Shown piece after piece: positions 36,274 through 50,197 of a stretch of DNA of 64,000 nucleotides. This DNA is from Zygaena filipendulae (taxonomy: Eukaryota > Arthropoda > Insecta > Lepidoptera > Zygaenidae). Both the position numbers and the translations under genes were made by a program. Each line of letters begins with the position of its first letter. Position 1 is the stretch's first letter. Location: the NCBI GenBank assembly GCA_907165275.2, contig OU015659.1, forward strand, positions 5,746,501 to 5,810,500, written 5' to 3'. The notes under the pieces are model-generated. The model searched no databases. It was not told where the DNA came from and saw only the letters and a list, made by a program, of their open reading frames with translations.

Positions 36274-36625
36274 TAGAATTGAAGTTTAGTTTAGTTTTTT
36301 CTTTACAGCCTAAAGAATTAAAAAGTCCAAAACACTTATAAATAACGTAATATAATCTCTTGGACCGAATTACAATTACTTATCTAATAATATGGTTGCC
36401 TCAAAATAACATTTAATTACTTACAGAAACCTCACACAAAGCAAACGATAAAGTAGGTACCTATCATACTTCAGCTGGCACAATTTCACAAGTTTTAAAT
36501 TGGTTTATATCAAATTACGAGTATCTACAGGGCTTCTCGTTTATTTGATTTACTTCGTCGCGTTGGCACCGACTACCGACACACCTGATCACGAATTGAC
36601 TAAAAAGTTCTCTAAAATATTGTCG

Positions 36626-36692
36626 AATATAATATAATATTATAATATAATTAATATTATAATATTATAATATAATATTATTATATTATAAT
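36626..36692. repeat. AT-only palindromic tract
   Basis: About 67 bp of TATAATATTA-type sequence with many overlapping self-complementary words; could extrude as a cruciform. Low-complexity DNA. Confidence 0.6.
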
Positions 36693-39600
36693 TGTTGCTA
36701 GTATGTTTCAACACGCGTCAAACGGATTTTAATGACACGTAACGTATAGACATAGCACATGTTCAAATCTTCTACATGTAGATGTATTTCTTATCAAACA
36801 TATTCTACATATTCTACATGTATTTCTTATCAAAACCTTTGCAATAATAAAAACCTCAGGTAAGTCAATTTATAACTAACGAGATAAAAAAAAAACTATT
36901 TGAAACCATAGATCTTTTCCATTTTGGATTCAATACAGAGAAACAGACCTCGGTATCGAATGATCGTGACACTGGCTGGTGTAGGAGAAAAATCAACGTC
37001 AATTGAGCCCAGGCGACAATGGCCAATGATTTATTACCTTTCCGGTTCCGTTGGGGTCGCGGCTCGGCGGAAGTGACGCGGCGAAGCTGTCTACCGGAAA
37101 AATAACCAGGCGATATGTTATGTGTTCCTTGGGGACCGCACAGGGATATTTGCACTTTACCATCGCCCGTCAATTTTCTCGATCATTTTTTTTCTATCAC
37201 ACGACAGCATAATATATCAATTCGATATCGAAAAATTCACACGTACATCCTGCAATAATTCTGTAGTTGTTTTTAATAGAATCCTACAATGTTTGATGAT
37301 TATTCACTGAATCAGATACCTATAATAATTAGTAAAACACTAATCATTTAGGGATAAAGACAATCCGGTGAAAATGTATATTTATTTACAAGATTGCCGG
37401 ATTCTATTGGAAACAGCTATACAAAAGTAAGAAACATTATAATGAATGAAAGCACTAAAGGCAAAAAATAATTCATTTGTCTGAAAATTATGTTAAATAT
37501 TTTATTCATAATAAAAAATAATAATAGTTAAAAAAAGAAATTTCAAGTCATTTTTAATACTTATATCAATGTTTAAAGTAAGAAAAAACATCAAAAACTT
37601 CTTTTAAATTACGAACTTTCATAATAAGATAGGTATAGACAACTTCGATACCCTGGCGAAGTAAGTGGCGAGTGGTTTCCTTTAAAGTTATTGGCGATAG
37701 AAGTTTATCCACCGACGATCAGAAAACTTATTAGCTGTATAGCATTCAATATTGACAAACAACAACAGATGGCTTTCCAAAGTTTTCATCTAACTTTAAC
37801 TTGCTCTGAAATTGGCGTTTACCACACAAATTAATCTTCTAATTAGAATTAACTGACGAGCTGTCTGTTTCTTTCTTTTACTGTACCTACCTATGACAAG
37901 AGATACCATTAGCTAAGAGTTTGTGTATAGAGAATTTAATAATTTATACTTATCATGAAATTAAAAATTTATTGAGTTTTAATATATTTTGCCAATAAAA
38001 GCGTTTTATTGATAGAATAATTATATACTGAACTACTTACTAAATGCAACGAATTTATAATTAAAATTCATAAGAACAAGATGCAAGGAGGGTCGTATTT
38101 TATGTATAATAAGGACGTAGTTTACCTTCATTTTTCTTTATGTAAAGTCTAGTAGGGAGTCCAAAGAGCAACGATTATGAGCTAAGTTCCGACCGTAGGA
38201 CTTGAGTCACAGCCAGTCACAGGAAACCCGTAGCTACAGGATTTTGTATTATGTCAAAGGGTGCGCTGAAATGCACACTTAAAGCCAACGGAGTGGCTTT
38301 GTCAGCGTAAGTTATTTCTGCAGACAGATAGGTATTAATTTACCCGAAGACTATATTATGATAAGCCGTACCAGTTTTCAAACTAGAATTTAATACCAAT
38401 TCACTATAATATTAGATAACTTGTACAACTCGAACTTATTTACTATACATGTGCGGTCTATACCTAGTAGCTAAATTAGTAGATATCAAACATTAAAGCA
38501 TTAAAGCAGTAAACATGATCTTACTTTAGAAAGCTTAAGGTAGTAGAAAAAGACAAAATAAGCAATGGGAACCTACATATTGTGAGTGTATTTTTAAAAT
38601 AAAAAATAGTATATCTATACAATTTTTTTAATAGAAAATGGTATCTACCTACCTACCTATCTAGCTACCATTTTCAATTCCATTGCACATTAACCAATGT
38701 ATACGTAAGTAGATAGGTAAGTACTAAGGAAAAAGCAAATCAAGATAATGCAAGTCGTTTCGCGGTAACCACTACGTAAGTAACCCTCTTCGACCGCCAT
38801 AAAAATCAATTTACAGTGCAAATCGAGCGAGGAGACCAATGTTTTCCATGTCATCGGCTCTCTTCGTGCGCTTTGGCATGAAAACATCCAGAATTTCGTA
38901 AAAAAAAATGTAGATTTTTTTATTTTTCAAATGCATTCGCATTTATCTATACCTACCTATGTACGAGATGTATGAAGTGGCAGGCATTTAGTTTGAATCA
39001 GACTGTTCCAAATTGAATAAGTAAGTATATCATTTTGTCTGTTCGAATGAGAAAAACGCGTTTATAGTTTAAGAATGTAGCTCTACTCAATTGAATAGAT
39101 ACAAAATCTTTATTTCGACTCTATCTAATACTAAATATTTCTGTTTAAGCCCACTTTAAAACTTCCTTGGTCATAATATTATTGCCTAATTTTTGTACTA
39201 AATTTTTGTACTACATGTCAAAGTTAAATAATTTTATTCAAAGTTTGATGGCTTTTTTTTACGTCAATAAGATTACGTTATCTATAACAGCATCCATAAA
39301 AAGTACCTATTAAGTGCTATGATTGGAGAGAAGCGGCGCAAAAAGTCCCAAAGCATACTTGTCAAGGTTTAATTGTGAAATAAAGTTAGGTAAAGTATAT
39401 AATATCGATTACCTACGGTAAGAAAGCCTGCATACGCCTGGTTTTGGTAACCTAGACGACTACCTGTAGTTTATTTGTAACTTGTGGTGTTCAATTATTT
39501 ACACTAATTCTTTTTTTAAGTGAATTATTACACCAAAAGATTAATTTATGTCTAAATTAAGAATTTTCATTTTACTGCTGTTGTAAGAAATACCTACTTA

Positions 39601-39947
39601 GTAAACCTTCAGTAGCCAGAGAAAGGCCGTAACTCCTATCTATTGTCACCTTAATAGGTTAATAAAAACCATGTTCGGTCTACGCCGAGCTCGTAAAACG
39701 TAGTAAACTGAGTATGACCTATATTGTATTCACAGAGACTCCGCTAGACGTAATCCAAATGATAAGTGGATGGGGTAATTTGGCACCGACCCGCGGCCTC
39801 TATCACATTCGATGCCAAGCCGCGCTCGTATCGACATACTGCAATGTCCACCATTTCAGTTTCAATATTTTGCTCTGATAATCTATTAAGTAATATAATA
39901 ACAGATTGTTTTGGTAAAGTTTTAATTTTTTTCAGTTATATTATATC

Positions 39948-40162
39948 ACTAACTGTCCACGCGGTTTCACCCGCGGTAATTTCGGAGTTCCGCGGTAATA
40001 TCGGAGTTCCCGCGGGAATTCCACGATCAACTATACATAATAAACCTTCTTCAATCACTATATCTATTGGTGAAATCCGCATTAATACCCGTTCAGTAGT
40101 TTTGAGTTCATCGCAAACAGACAGAAAGACAGATGCGGTGGAAGACTATGTTTTATAATATT
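39948..40162 (-). mobile_element. Helitron-like repeat, copy 1 of a cluster
   Basis: CACTAACTGTCCACGCGGTTTCACCCGCGG start, doubled GCGGTAAT.TCGGAGTTCC block, and TTTTATAATATT end abutting copy 2. Confidence 0.7.
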
Positions 40163-40271
40163 ACTAGCTGTCCCCCGCGATTTCATCCGCGATAATTTCG
40201 GAGTTCTCGCGGGAATTCCGGGAAAAAAGTAATCTATGTCCTTCTTTGCACCCCTGACAGTAGTTTACGGT
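40163..40271 (-). mobile_element. Helitron-like repeat, copy 2, truncated
   Basis: ACTAGCTGTCCCCCGCGATTTCATCCGCG to CCTTCTTTGCACCCCTGACAG, then cut off where copy 3 starts. Confidence 0.68.
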
Positions 40272-40449
40272 GATTAGCTGTTATTTGCATTAATTCCGGA
40301 GTTCCAGCGGAAATTCTGGGATAAAAACTATCCTATCTTTTAAGTTGGACCGTATTATAAATGGTTACAAAATTTTATCAAAATCCGTTCAGTAGTTTCG
40401 GAGTCCCTCGCGGACAAACAACGATGACACGTGATTTATATATATTAAG
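40272..40449 (-). mobile_element. Helitron-like repeat, copy 3
   Basis: ATTAGCTGTTATTTGCATTAATTCC start (mutated hairpin), CTTTTAAGTTGGACC block, CACGTGATTTATATATATTAAG end. Confidence 0.68.
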
Positions 40450-40663
40450 ACTAGCTGTCCCCCGCGATTTCATCCGCGGTAATTTCGGAGTTCCCGCGGT
40501 AATTTCGGAGTTCCCGCGGGAATTCCGGGATAAAAACTATCGTATCTTTTAAGTTGGACCATTTTATGAATGTTTACAAAATTTTATCAAAATCCGTTCA
40601 GTACTTTAGGAGTCCATCGCGGACAAACAACGTGACACGTGATTTATATATATTAAGAAGATG
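40450..40663 (-). mobile_element. Helitron-like repeat, copy 4
   Basis: ACTAGCTGTCCCCCGCGATTTCATCCGCGG start, duplicated TAATTTCGGAGTTCCCGCGG, same CTTTTAAGTTGGACC and CGTGATTTATATATATTAAG blocks as copy 3. Copies 3 and 4 are close relatives, consistent with tandem insertion or rolling-circle concatemers. Confidence 0.72.
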
Positions 40664-40818
40664 TACATAGGTAAAGATTTAACAACAAAAATTACTCACA
40701 AGTACTGTCTTTTCATTGTCGTTTTTAAGTCCTGGATTTTATAAATAAATGCATTTAAAGGCATTTTAATATTGGAATTAGGTAGGTATGTTCGTTAGTG
40801 TAATGTAATTTCATTTTT

Positions 40819-41053
40819 GGACATAGATAAGCAATAGTGTGTTAACCCTCATTGGAGAAATTTTGAGTAAATCGTGTTTTAAAATCATGGCGTCATTTTG
40901 TTTCAGCATTTTTTTATGTTTAGCATTTTTTTGGTATTTAAACAATGTAATAAGGTAAACACATAATTAAAAAACGTTCTATAACTCTCAATAAAGCGTT
41001 TTTAATCAATAACTTAATATTGTGGGTTAACATGTTATTGCTTATCTGCGTCC
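40819..41053. mobile_element. MITE, GGACATAGATAAGC family, copy 1 (235 bp)
   Basis: Starts GGACATAGATAAGCAATA and ends TATTGCTTATCTGCGTCC (inverted). Flanked by TTTT on both sides, which with the AATT flanks of the other copies indicates a 4-bp A/T-rich target duplication. The interior contains GGAGAAATTTTGAGTAAATC and CTCTCAATAAAGCG. No coding capacity. Confidence 0.8.
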
Positions 41054-42357
41054 TTTTGTAATTTTACGTGCAAGAGCCTATATTTGCACCTATTGTTTAA
41101 TACTATTTAGTAGGAAATAATAGTAAGTATGTACCTAGGAATGGACAAGCATAGACAAAACCTCAATTCCACCACGATTTTGTTGGCGCAGGTGCGACGT
41201 AAGTATCAAAATATTTTCCATTTCAGAAACTTTGACCCTCTAACTTATTTTCTTTCACCGATTTATCCCGTCGTAAAATAAACAGCAGCAAATAAAAGCA
41301 AACCAAAAGCCGTGTGTACTTGAGTATTCAAATAACGGAACGCAACAAACTTGTCTCTCAATTTCATCTCGTAAATCCTGCGGTGATATAAAAACCAAGG
41401 TCTTTGGGTAAAAAGATTTTCAGTGAAATTGAAGATTTCGCGTATAGCGATTTATCACTGTCCGCAAACAATAATATTATACACATTACTTATACATACG
41501 AAATATGTTCACAAATGGTGGAATATGCTAAAGTAGTAAGGTCATGACTTTGCAAGATAGAATATTAGTCAAGTAGTCACTCTTGCTCGATACTTAATAC
41601 CTAGAGTTTTGACTTTTGAGCAACACAACACCATATTATGTAGGGTGGACTCTGTAAATATTTAGTCTTTACATTTTCTTCACTAAAATAGTTATTATTA
41701 ATTCTTAATTATACTTGCGTACAATAGATTAGATTAGATTAGATTTCATCACCAGACTAAAGTATTCGGTAAGTCAGATGTTTGAATTTGGGTAACAAGG
41801 TCATGTTTGAGATTCTTACAGTGCGTTTCTAAAAGCATGCAAAGTTCTTATTTTCAAATAAAGAAATTTTTATAGAATTTTCAATAAATAATAATTAAAC
41901 CTTTAACGATGAAAATTGTGACACGCAGGAAGCCGCGCGAGTCTGTGAGTATCTATTCCATAAACATAATGCATCAAAACCACAAACAAAATTAAATATA
42001 AAATCCATCTTGAGTCTCGAAAAAAACATGTAAAATTATAAGTCACATTAGGTAAGTATGGCAGCGTTTGTTATTGTTCCACTTGTGTTTGAGCCAAGTT
42101 TAGTGATTCTGAAGCCAAATTTTAGATTGGCAGCGGTGGATACAGATACATGCGCGGCCGACTTGTGCCGTGGTCCGTGACGGCAAAGCGCATATTCATC
42201 CCATGACAAGCGACTTTGTAATGTAATGCACTACAGTAAATGTTTTATTAGGGATTTGAGCAATGATTTAAATATAAATTTAATAATGTTCTTATTATTC
42301 AGAACGAATATCACATAATACGAGGTACCTTCTTGACTATAAGTAAATCCTATAGTT

Positions 42358-42460
42358 GATGTCCCGCGGTTTCACCGGCGCGGCGGTAATCTCTGAGAAA
42401 GCACCCTATACACTTTATAGCTTCCTATGAGTGAAATAATTTTAAGGCATTTAGTCCGCC
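42358..42460 (-). mobile_element. Helitron-like fragment
   Basis: GATGTCCCGCGGTTTCACCGGCGCGG and AAAGCACCCTATAC; the rest is missing. Confidence 0.45.
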
Positions 42461-42482
42461 TTTGTACAATAAAGTGCAATAA
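42434..42482 (+). repeat. Short LINE 3' tail fragment
   Basis: AGTCCGCCTTTGTACAATAAAGTGCAATAAAG resembles the LINE tail at 50570-50693. Confidence 0.4.
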
Positions 42483-44282
42483 AGTTCTATAAAAATGTAT
42501 ACATATAAACAAATAGGTTTTAATATAGATGTAGGTAGTAGTTTTGAGCTTATCCTTTACAAACAAACATACGAAAAATCAAAATTTTCTCTTAATACTA
42601 TTAGTAGATCTATAAATGTGTTAGTTTGTTTGATTGTTCGTTCAAAAGTGCCAATTCCTTGACAGAAACTCCTTTTTATATATTCCGTTAGATAAATAGG
42701 TACCAATAATAATACTAAGTTAATGTAAATTCCAATGGCTCCTTCAGCTTCAGAGTAACAAGCCGTATTTTCTGTTCTTAAAAGTGGTTAGGCAATTTTG
42801 GTCTGACAATGATTGACAAAATATCCCTTGTTTGATTTTCCATGGAAGGAGCTTCCTTTCAAGCAATCTCAACAGGCGACCGCTGTCGTTCTGTTTACAG
42901 TACCGAAGTAAATGTCAATAAACTACGAGTAGGTAGGTACTAGAACATCCTCTAGGGAAAGTCTCCGCTCTTTGTTTTTCAACGGGAATTTCGCATAGTG
43001 CAAAATGTATGTTGAATAAACCCTTTATTATGTAACAAGTAACAACCCTATGCATGCTTATCAATGGCAATATTTGAAGACAATGTTGGTTTACCATTAC
43101 CACTTAATTGCATAATAGTTAATCTATCTATGGAAAAAAATATACAAAACATAATATAAAATTAGAATATGTACCTACCGATTGACTAACTCATCATCGG
43201 CTAAACCCAACCTCCGGATCTAGAAAAGCATAAAACTTTGTTTTTTAACGTAAGATAGCAGTACACGCCCTAAGGAAGGTTTTTTTAAATTCAAATTTCT
43301 ATAAAACTAACAATTTGTTATCTTTGCTATTTTTGACACACTTAAGTATAATAATTATGTAAAATTGACTGTGATAAATTTGAATTTGAAGCCTCAGATA
43401 TTATTGTTATTCATACGGATATCAATATCTAAATTGTTAATCATTAATCAGATACAAATAAACATCGCTTACTCGTGGATACGTGCAATGAATTTTAATC
43501 CTCTATTAAATCACTGACACGAGTCAACATGCAGTAAGCACTAACACCTACTGGCTAGGATATACCTACACAAATACGTGTACCTACCTATGTACATAAC
43601 GTATGATTATAGGATTACTGTAATACTATTTATGTAAAATTTATTTATTTATTTATTCAACCCAAAATTACATTGTTTCAACCTAGTATAAATTTCAATT
43701 AAAACTAATCTAAAGAGATTTCTCCTAAATAAATATCATGTCATGTTATAGAAGTTGGTAATACTATACTAAGTAAAATAATTTGAGTCAAATTCACATC
43801 ACACCAGTGACAAATTTAAAAGTATGCAATTTTCATATTTTGTCGAAGACGTCTGTTGTGTTGTGAGAGGTAATACATATTCTAGTAGCTTTCAGGAGAG
43901 GATATAAGTTTCAGCTATTTCAGACGATATTATACCTTAGTCTACAAAGTTAAAAGTTGTTACCGAGAATTGAAAGTCAATAATACTGTAAAATCCTTGT
44001 TTTACTCCATTCTTATTAAGAATATTTACAAAGGGGCGTTCCAGTTTAATTAAAATATTTAAACAAATAAATTAAAACCGACTTCCAAAAACACAAAACT
44101 GAAAAGCTAAAAATAAAAACTAAAAATAACAAAATACCGATTTAATCCAAAAGACAAAAACACACGTAATATTATTATTGGTTTGTGCTACCACTGATCG
44201 GTTTGAATTCGGTGATAATCTTCTACGTATATGTAGTTCACAAAAACGATGTACAATATGATGTAGTGATGTAGTAATAATT

Positions 44283-44516
44283 GGACATAGATAAGCAATA
44301 GTGGGTTAACCCACACTGGAGAAATTTTGAGTAAATCGTGTTTTCAAATTATAGCGCCATTTTGTGTCAACATTTTTTATGTCCGACATTTTGTTACATA
44401 TTTAAACAATGTAATAAGGTAAACACATAATTAAAAAACGTTCTCTAACTCTCAATAAAGCGTTCTGTATCAATAACTTAATTTTATGGGTTAACATGTT
44501 TTACTTATCTGTGTCC
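44283..44516. mobile_element. MITE, GGACATAGATAAGC family, copy 2 (234 bp)
   Basis: Same ends and interior as the copies at 40819 and 55117. AATT lies on both sides as the target duplication. Confidence 0.8.
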
Positions 44517-44841
44517 AATTTGTTTTCTGTTTAAAAGATGCAAAATTCAAGTGACGCGTTACTATGGAATCGGAAGCTATAGCCACTCCCTTATTCAGCC
44601 TTATCTTTTTTTAAAAGGAGTAGGTACAATATATGTCTTGAGACAGACAAAAACAAAGTATAGTGGTGTCGGATAGAGATTTAATGCAAGTAAATCACGC
44701 TAAGGTCCAACGGATGGCGGTGGATGACCCTCGGTCTGGGTCCCGTGGAACCAACATTTATAACAGCTGCGCCCGTCGAAGGGTCTGCTTCTGATTTTAC
44801 CCGTCGTCTGATAAGTTTGCCGTGCTGCATAAATATTACAA

Positions 44842-45061
44842 ACTAGTTGTGCCCCGCGATTTCACCCGCGTTAGTTTCAGAGTTCCCGCGGGAATTCCGG
44901 GATAAAAAGTAGGTACCCTATGTGTTAATCTGATGTATAAGCTATATTATTGTAAAGTTTCATTTAAATCCATCCAGTAGTTTTTGCGTGAAAGAGTAAC
45001 AAACATCCATCCATCCATCCATACATTCTTACAAACTTTCGCGTTTATAATATTAGTAGGA
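44842..45061 (-). mobile_element. Helitron-like repeat, full length
   Basis: ACTAGTTGTGCCCCGCGATTTCACCCGCG start, CATCCATCCATCCATCC run and CGTTTATAATATTAGTAGGA end. Best relative: 32393-32598. Confidence 0.78.
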
Positions 45062-46582
45062 CTAATCGTAGATTACGGTTTTTTTATGAGTTGTACGACA
45101 CAATTTTACTTGTAGACTTATTTATGTCTTACATTTTGATCTCAGGAGGCGAATCGCATTAAATTGACGGTTTTGGTTTTTAGTTGACTTTTGGTTATCT
45201 AGATGATGTAATAATATTATAGTTATCAAACTAAATATATGATGAAGTTACCCAAAAACTACTATGGACTGTGAACAAGTATCCTTGCTTAAAAATTGTC
45301 TCGATGTGATGTTTCATGCACCATTAGCATCTTTAAAGTCTTTAAGTATAAATGCCTATGATTCCATTCTCTAAGTAATGAGAATGTGTGGAAACCAGCA
45401 GTCAGTCAGAGGAATATAGTTTTACTAGAACATTGTTATATTAGACTCATTAGAAAGAGTTTGGTCAACTTAATTACTCTACTAAACAAACGTAGTTGCA
45501 AGCTACATCTGACTAAATTGTATTGGTCTATTTTAGATAGATAACAATGACAAAGGTAAATTCGTAATAGGTACCTAAATGATTTACTTTGAGGTTTAAG
45601 AATTAAGCAAGAAAAGATTATCATCCAGTCTAAGAAAAATTGCACGGAAATAATTAACGACTTTTGAACATTGTCTTTTCATAAAGGCAAATTTTTCAAA
45701 AGATAAACCATTGTACACTGACTTAATTCACAATAATTTTATGATGAAATAAATTTTAAACGAGTTTAAGCGTCCTTTACGGGGTTTTTTATCTCTGACA
45801 TAATTAGCTAGTTTATGCTTCGCTGTTAGGATCCCCTTTCTGCGCAAACTTTTTATTACCATTTTAAGCTTGGAAAATGTCTATGCGTTTTAATAGGTAG
45901 ATCTATGTATTTATAACTAGGTAGACTTCCAAAATGTTTTTTCTAACCACCGTGCTTAAGAAATTAAGTGTTACTTTTCTTTTATAATTAAAAAATAAAT
46001 TTAATAGAATTTAAATAATGACTAAAATTGGCTGGGAATGTGTGAAATCCTACTACATATTTTCTTGCAAAATTCTACTTAAACCAAACTAAAGAAGGAA
46101 ACTTACATACCTAAAGCATAAGTTATGAACTCTACCAAGAATAAATCGATATGATAGCCCTTTCAGTTGATTTATCACCTACCAAAATTGTCTAGTTGAA
46201 GTCCTCAACGCTCAAATAAGATGGACAGTACGGTTTGACAAAAAAAAATCTAAATCTGTTCGACTCTTCCCAGCTCTTCAATTTCATTTGGGGCATAAAT
46301 CATAGTCGAACACACCTGGCGGCCAAGGCAGGATGAAAAATGTCAAATCGCTCACTAACGTGCGCACATCAACCTGTGTTTGGTGAAAAAAAAATGTAGG
46401 AAATATTCGAAAAATACCGAGTTATAAACTTAAATAATCTACGAACATGCGGAGAAATGAAGTAAGGAAGGAAATCTAAGAGACCGAAATGCATATACAA
46501 TACATACAAAGTACCTAATTAGGTACTTATATTACTGAACAGGGTTTGGGAGGTATGTGCGATTCTTATAGTGTTATTTAAA

Positions 46583-46885
46583 ACTAGTTGTGCCCGCGGT
46601 TTCACCCGTGTGAAAGGTTTTTATACAACAACTTTTTTCCCCGACATCCGATTTCAATGAAACAAAGCCTATATGTAGCTCCAGGCTAAGCTTAACCTAC
46701 CTGTAAAAACCGCATGACAATCGGTTCAATAGATGCGGAGATTATTGCGAACAGACAGACAGACAGACAAAAAAGAATTATAAAACGTTTTTTTGGGCTT
46801 GGTTACTCTTATCACCCCTCTCAATTTTAGGTAAAAATATTCAATGTACATAATGGCGGATTCTACTCTTTTATTATAGTATAGA
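46583..46885 (-). mobile_element. Helitron-like repeat, 303-bp subfamily
   Basis: ACTAGTTGTGCCCGCGGTTTCACCCG, CCCCGACATCCGATTTCAATG, CCTATATGTAGCTCCAGGC, a (GACA)n run, GGGCTTGGTTACTC and ATTATAGTATAGA. A near-identical layout in opposite orientation lies at 63394-63705. Confidence 0.75.
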
Positions 46886-47929
46886 TATATATGGGCTCCT
46901 ACCTGATACGCCATGTTAAATATCCATAGCTGGATACAAACTAAAACAACTTATTATACTGTCCCATATGTTAATATTTTCTACGTATAGGACATAGGTA
47001 TATACCATAGCCAAACTCAAACTTTGATTCACAGGGAGATACATACTTGGAATTATTAAATTACTTTATTAAATTCATTATAAACTTGCTTCATAATTTA
47101 TTGTTATATAGTTTACGGCTCAGAAAATAATAACTACATATTTATATACAAAGCTAGAAGAAAAGAAAAAAATTCTGTAGGTATTCATCTATTTTTTTAG
47201 AGATTCCCGTATCGAACCAAGTGCAAAGTTCTCTCTCGATAAGTCTTGTCTGAGACGACTTAAGCTTGTACCTACATATGTATAAGTTATACATGCAGGT
47301 GCGGTATGTTGTTACTTGTTACAGACTTAGATACTCACATTGACTAGATAGCAGACACCAAGAAGTCTTATGCATTTACTTACGACCACAAACTAAGCTT
47401 TATTACAATGTATCCTAGACAGAAGATACATATTATATAATACCTACATAAGCACAAGAACATATCGTTTATAACCAAATTGAAACGAAAATTAAAATTA
47501 AAATTAAATTGAACATAATACGTACCTACCTATACAATACAAAACTGTTTATGTAAGTATAGCATATGTAACACAATACACAATGAAGTTGAATCTCAGA
47601 AATTTTGCCTATAAAATATAGAAAGCTCACTGAAACTTTTTGAAACGATACAAATAGATAATGAAATTGATAATGTTCAAGCTGAAAATCCAAAAAATGT
47701 ATACTTAAAATTACGTCTATCAAATCAATATTTTATTTTATAAAAAAAACCCTATATATTATATAGTATGTACTTCTAAGAGTGATCAAGAAAAAAATTA
47801 AGATCTTAAGAAGGATTATGTATGAAGATAATAGATATACAAGTTCATGATATAAATATTAAAATACGAACGGTAGTAGATTAGCAGCTGTTGCACGTAA
47901 TGCATATTCAAACAACTTGTGTAAAGGAT

Positions 47930-48150
47930 CTCCTGATGAAGCAAACAGCGCCCCAGTCGCTGACAAGACGTTAATTCGTTACGTAATTAGACAAATCGCC
48001 CGAGGTCGACGCAGACGGCTCCAGTTGTTCGAATTAACGCTGAGTTTAGCTTGCAGCGCTGTATCGCTGCAGCTACCGTTGACACGGAGCACCTGAATTA
48101 TCACTGCATTTACAAATGGAATCCCAGATACATTTCCATTTCGTGGTTGG
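47930..48150. promoter_or_regulatory. Candidate conserved non-coding block with homeodomain-type sites
   Basis: A GC-balanced, repeat-free stretch in AT-rich surroundings. It contains GACGTTAATTCGTTACGTAA and TTAGACAAATCGCCCGAGGTC, then GCAGCGCTGTATCGCTGCAGC. Several TAAT cores are closely packed. This is a composition-based guess only. Confidence 0.25.
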
Positions 48151-49299
48151 TCCATGTCACACGAAAATGATGTAAGAATCTTGCATAATAGTTAACCAGG
48201 GATAAGTTACTAAGGGATGATAATAAGAATGATAGTTAATACTGGTAAATAATTATTATTTACTCATACGAGATTCACTTAGGTACGGGAAAGTTCGGGA
48301 AGATTTATTTTCAGTTCTGTAAATGATAGTGAATATTGCATCAAAATTCGTTAGGAAGCTTAGAAGAACTAAGTAAATACACAGACAGATAGCGGACAGC
48401 GACTATTTGTGGGCGTCCAAGCAAAAAGATACCAGTAGTAGGGTATTGAATTAATATTAGATTCGGTATCTAGAATAGTCAATTGATAGTAAAGATTGAA
48501 AAAATATCCCAATAACTGGCGCAATTTTTTTTGTTTATCAGACATTTGAAGTTGAAATTCTGAAAAAGCTTGATTTGCGAAAAAGTATTATAAAAATTTG
48601 AATGCTCAAAATACACTTCTACTTATTTACTTGCTTACTTATATATTATTGTAAATTCGGATATATGGAATTGAAGAAAATTGAGTATTTATTAATAGGT
48701 AATCGATTAATATCGAGGATGCAATTTTTTTACTCAATTTTACAAAATCTCTTACATCTCGGACACTAAATGCCGAGAACTGCTACTTTTTGCTTGTACG
48801 CCCACATTTAATATTACATAGATTACATAATATTGTGTTCTTAATTTTTATTGGATTTTTTTTTTATTTTCATTGTTGCTTACACATACCTACTTACGTG
48901 AAAAATAACTTAAGTAGGAATTTAAAAAACTTAAACAATCGTTAAAAGCTCGTATCATGAGGTACACGATGAAGTCAGATAGAATACAAAGCGGATCAAC
49001 ATAAAGCTGTTTTAAAAACCGTTGCAACTTGCAACGCAAAGCATTGAGTTTGACGTGTTTTGTGCGCACTCCATTCACTAAGGAAGCTAAAGGAAAACCC
49101 CTACGCTAACAAATAATACCAACTTTTAAACCTTGCACATTTTCAGCTTCAAGATACCTACTGTGTATTTAATATGCATTTTTTTTAGTTGTGCATCAAA
49201 AGTTGTATAAAAAATTTGACTGTCCTATTAATTTTTCCAATCAATTTTATTATTATGATGCTGAAAGATGAAAAAAGAATCACACTTTTTACATAATAT

Positions 49300-49460
49300 T
49301 ATTATAAAAAAGTCCTTCACCGTGTTTTCTGTCTGTCTGTTTGCGATAAACTAAAAAACTACTGACCGGATTTTCATACGGTTTTCACCACGGTTTCAGA
49401 GTGATTCATGAAGAAGGTATAGGTATATTATTTATCAAGGTTTTGTGTAAATTAGTTGAA
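49300..49460 (+). mobile_element. Helitron-like 5' fragment
   Basis: AAAAAGTCCTTCACCGTG, TTCTGTCTGTCTGTTTGCGA and GGATTTTCATACGGTTTTCACC match 61660-61760; the CTAGT end is lost. Confidence 0.5.
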
Positions 49461-50197
49461 ATATAACGATAGTATAAAAAACGTTATATAAAAAACTACA
49501 AATAAGTACATATATAAAAAAACTTTTCATTTCAATCTAAATACTTACTCGTAAAGCAACAGGATACATCTTGCGTTCGGATCAGTCGGGATATGAGACT
49601 GGATAACAGTCCACAATATAATTTCCTTTCATATTTCACATTGCGTCTTCGCTCCCAACATGATTTCCTGTCGCTCATTGCAACTTGACTGTCTGCTTAT
49701 TTGACATTCATAACGACTTTTTAATCAAATGTTCTCATATTGAGATCTTCGTAAAGAAGGGGAATAAACTTAAAATTTCGGAATTTATTTAATAATTAAT
49801 ATTCGTGGTAAGGAAAAGAAACAGTGTGTGTGCAAGAAGTTAAATTTATATGTAGTTCGTACAGAAATTGTGAGGTTTAAACCGATGCACAAGGTCCCAA
49901 ACCATGAAAATGGTAATGGTAACAACTATGGTAACTAAAGAAATACCTACCCATATATTTTTTACGTAAAGAAATGTTGGTCACACAAATGTAACGCAGG
50001 GATCGAACACGAAAAATCGTCCAATCAAAAGTAGGTATTTTTCGTGACGTTTTCGTTTCAGATAGTTATTTACTTACATTTGATTTATAGCCCTATTTTT
50101 CTCATTTTAAGTGAATAATATGTAATTTGTTCTTATGAGAAATAAACACTTAAAACCTAAACCTATTTTTCGTGACCAAGCGGCATGACGATACGTC

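Noticed and set aside
36626..36692. AT palindrome as a replication origin or regulatory site
   Set aside because: Low-complexity AT tracts are common here and nothing else supports a function.
39766..40158. 130-codon frame as a gene
   Set aside because: Most of it (from about 39950) is Helitron-like sequence read through its hairpin, and the rest has no domain.
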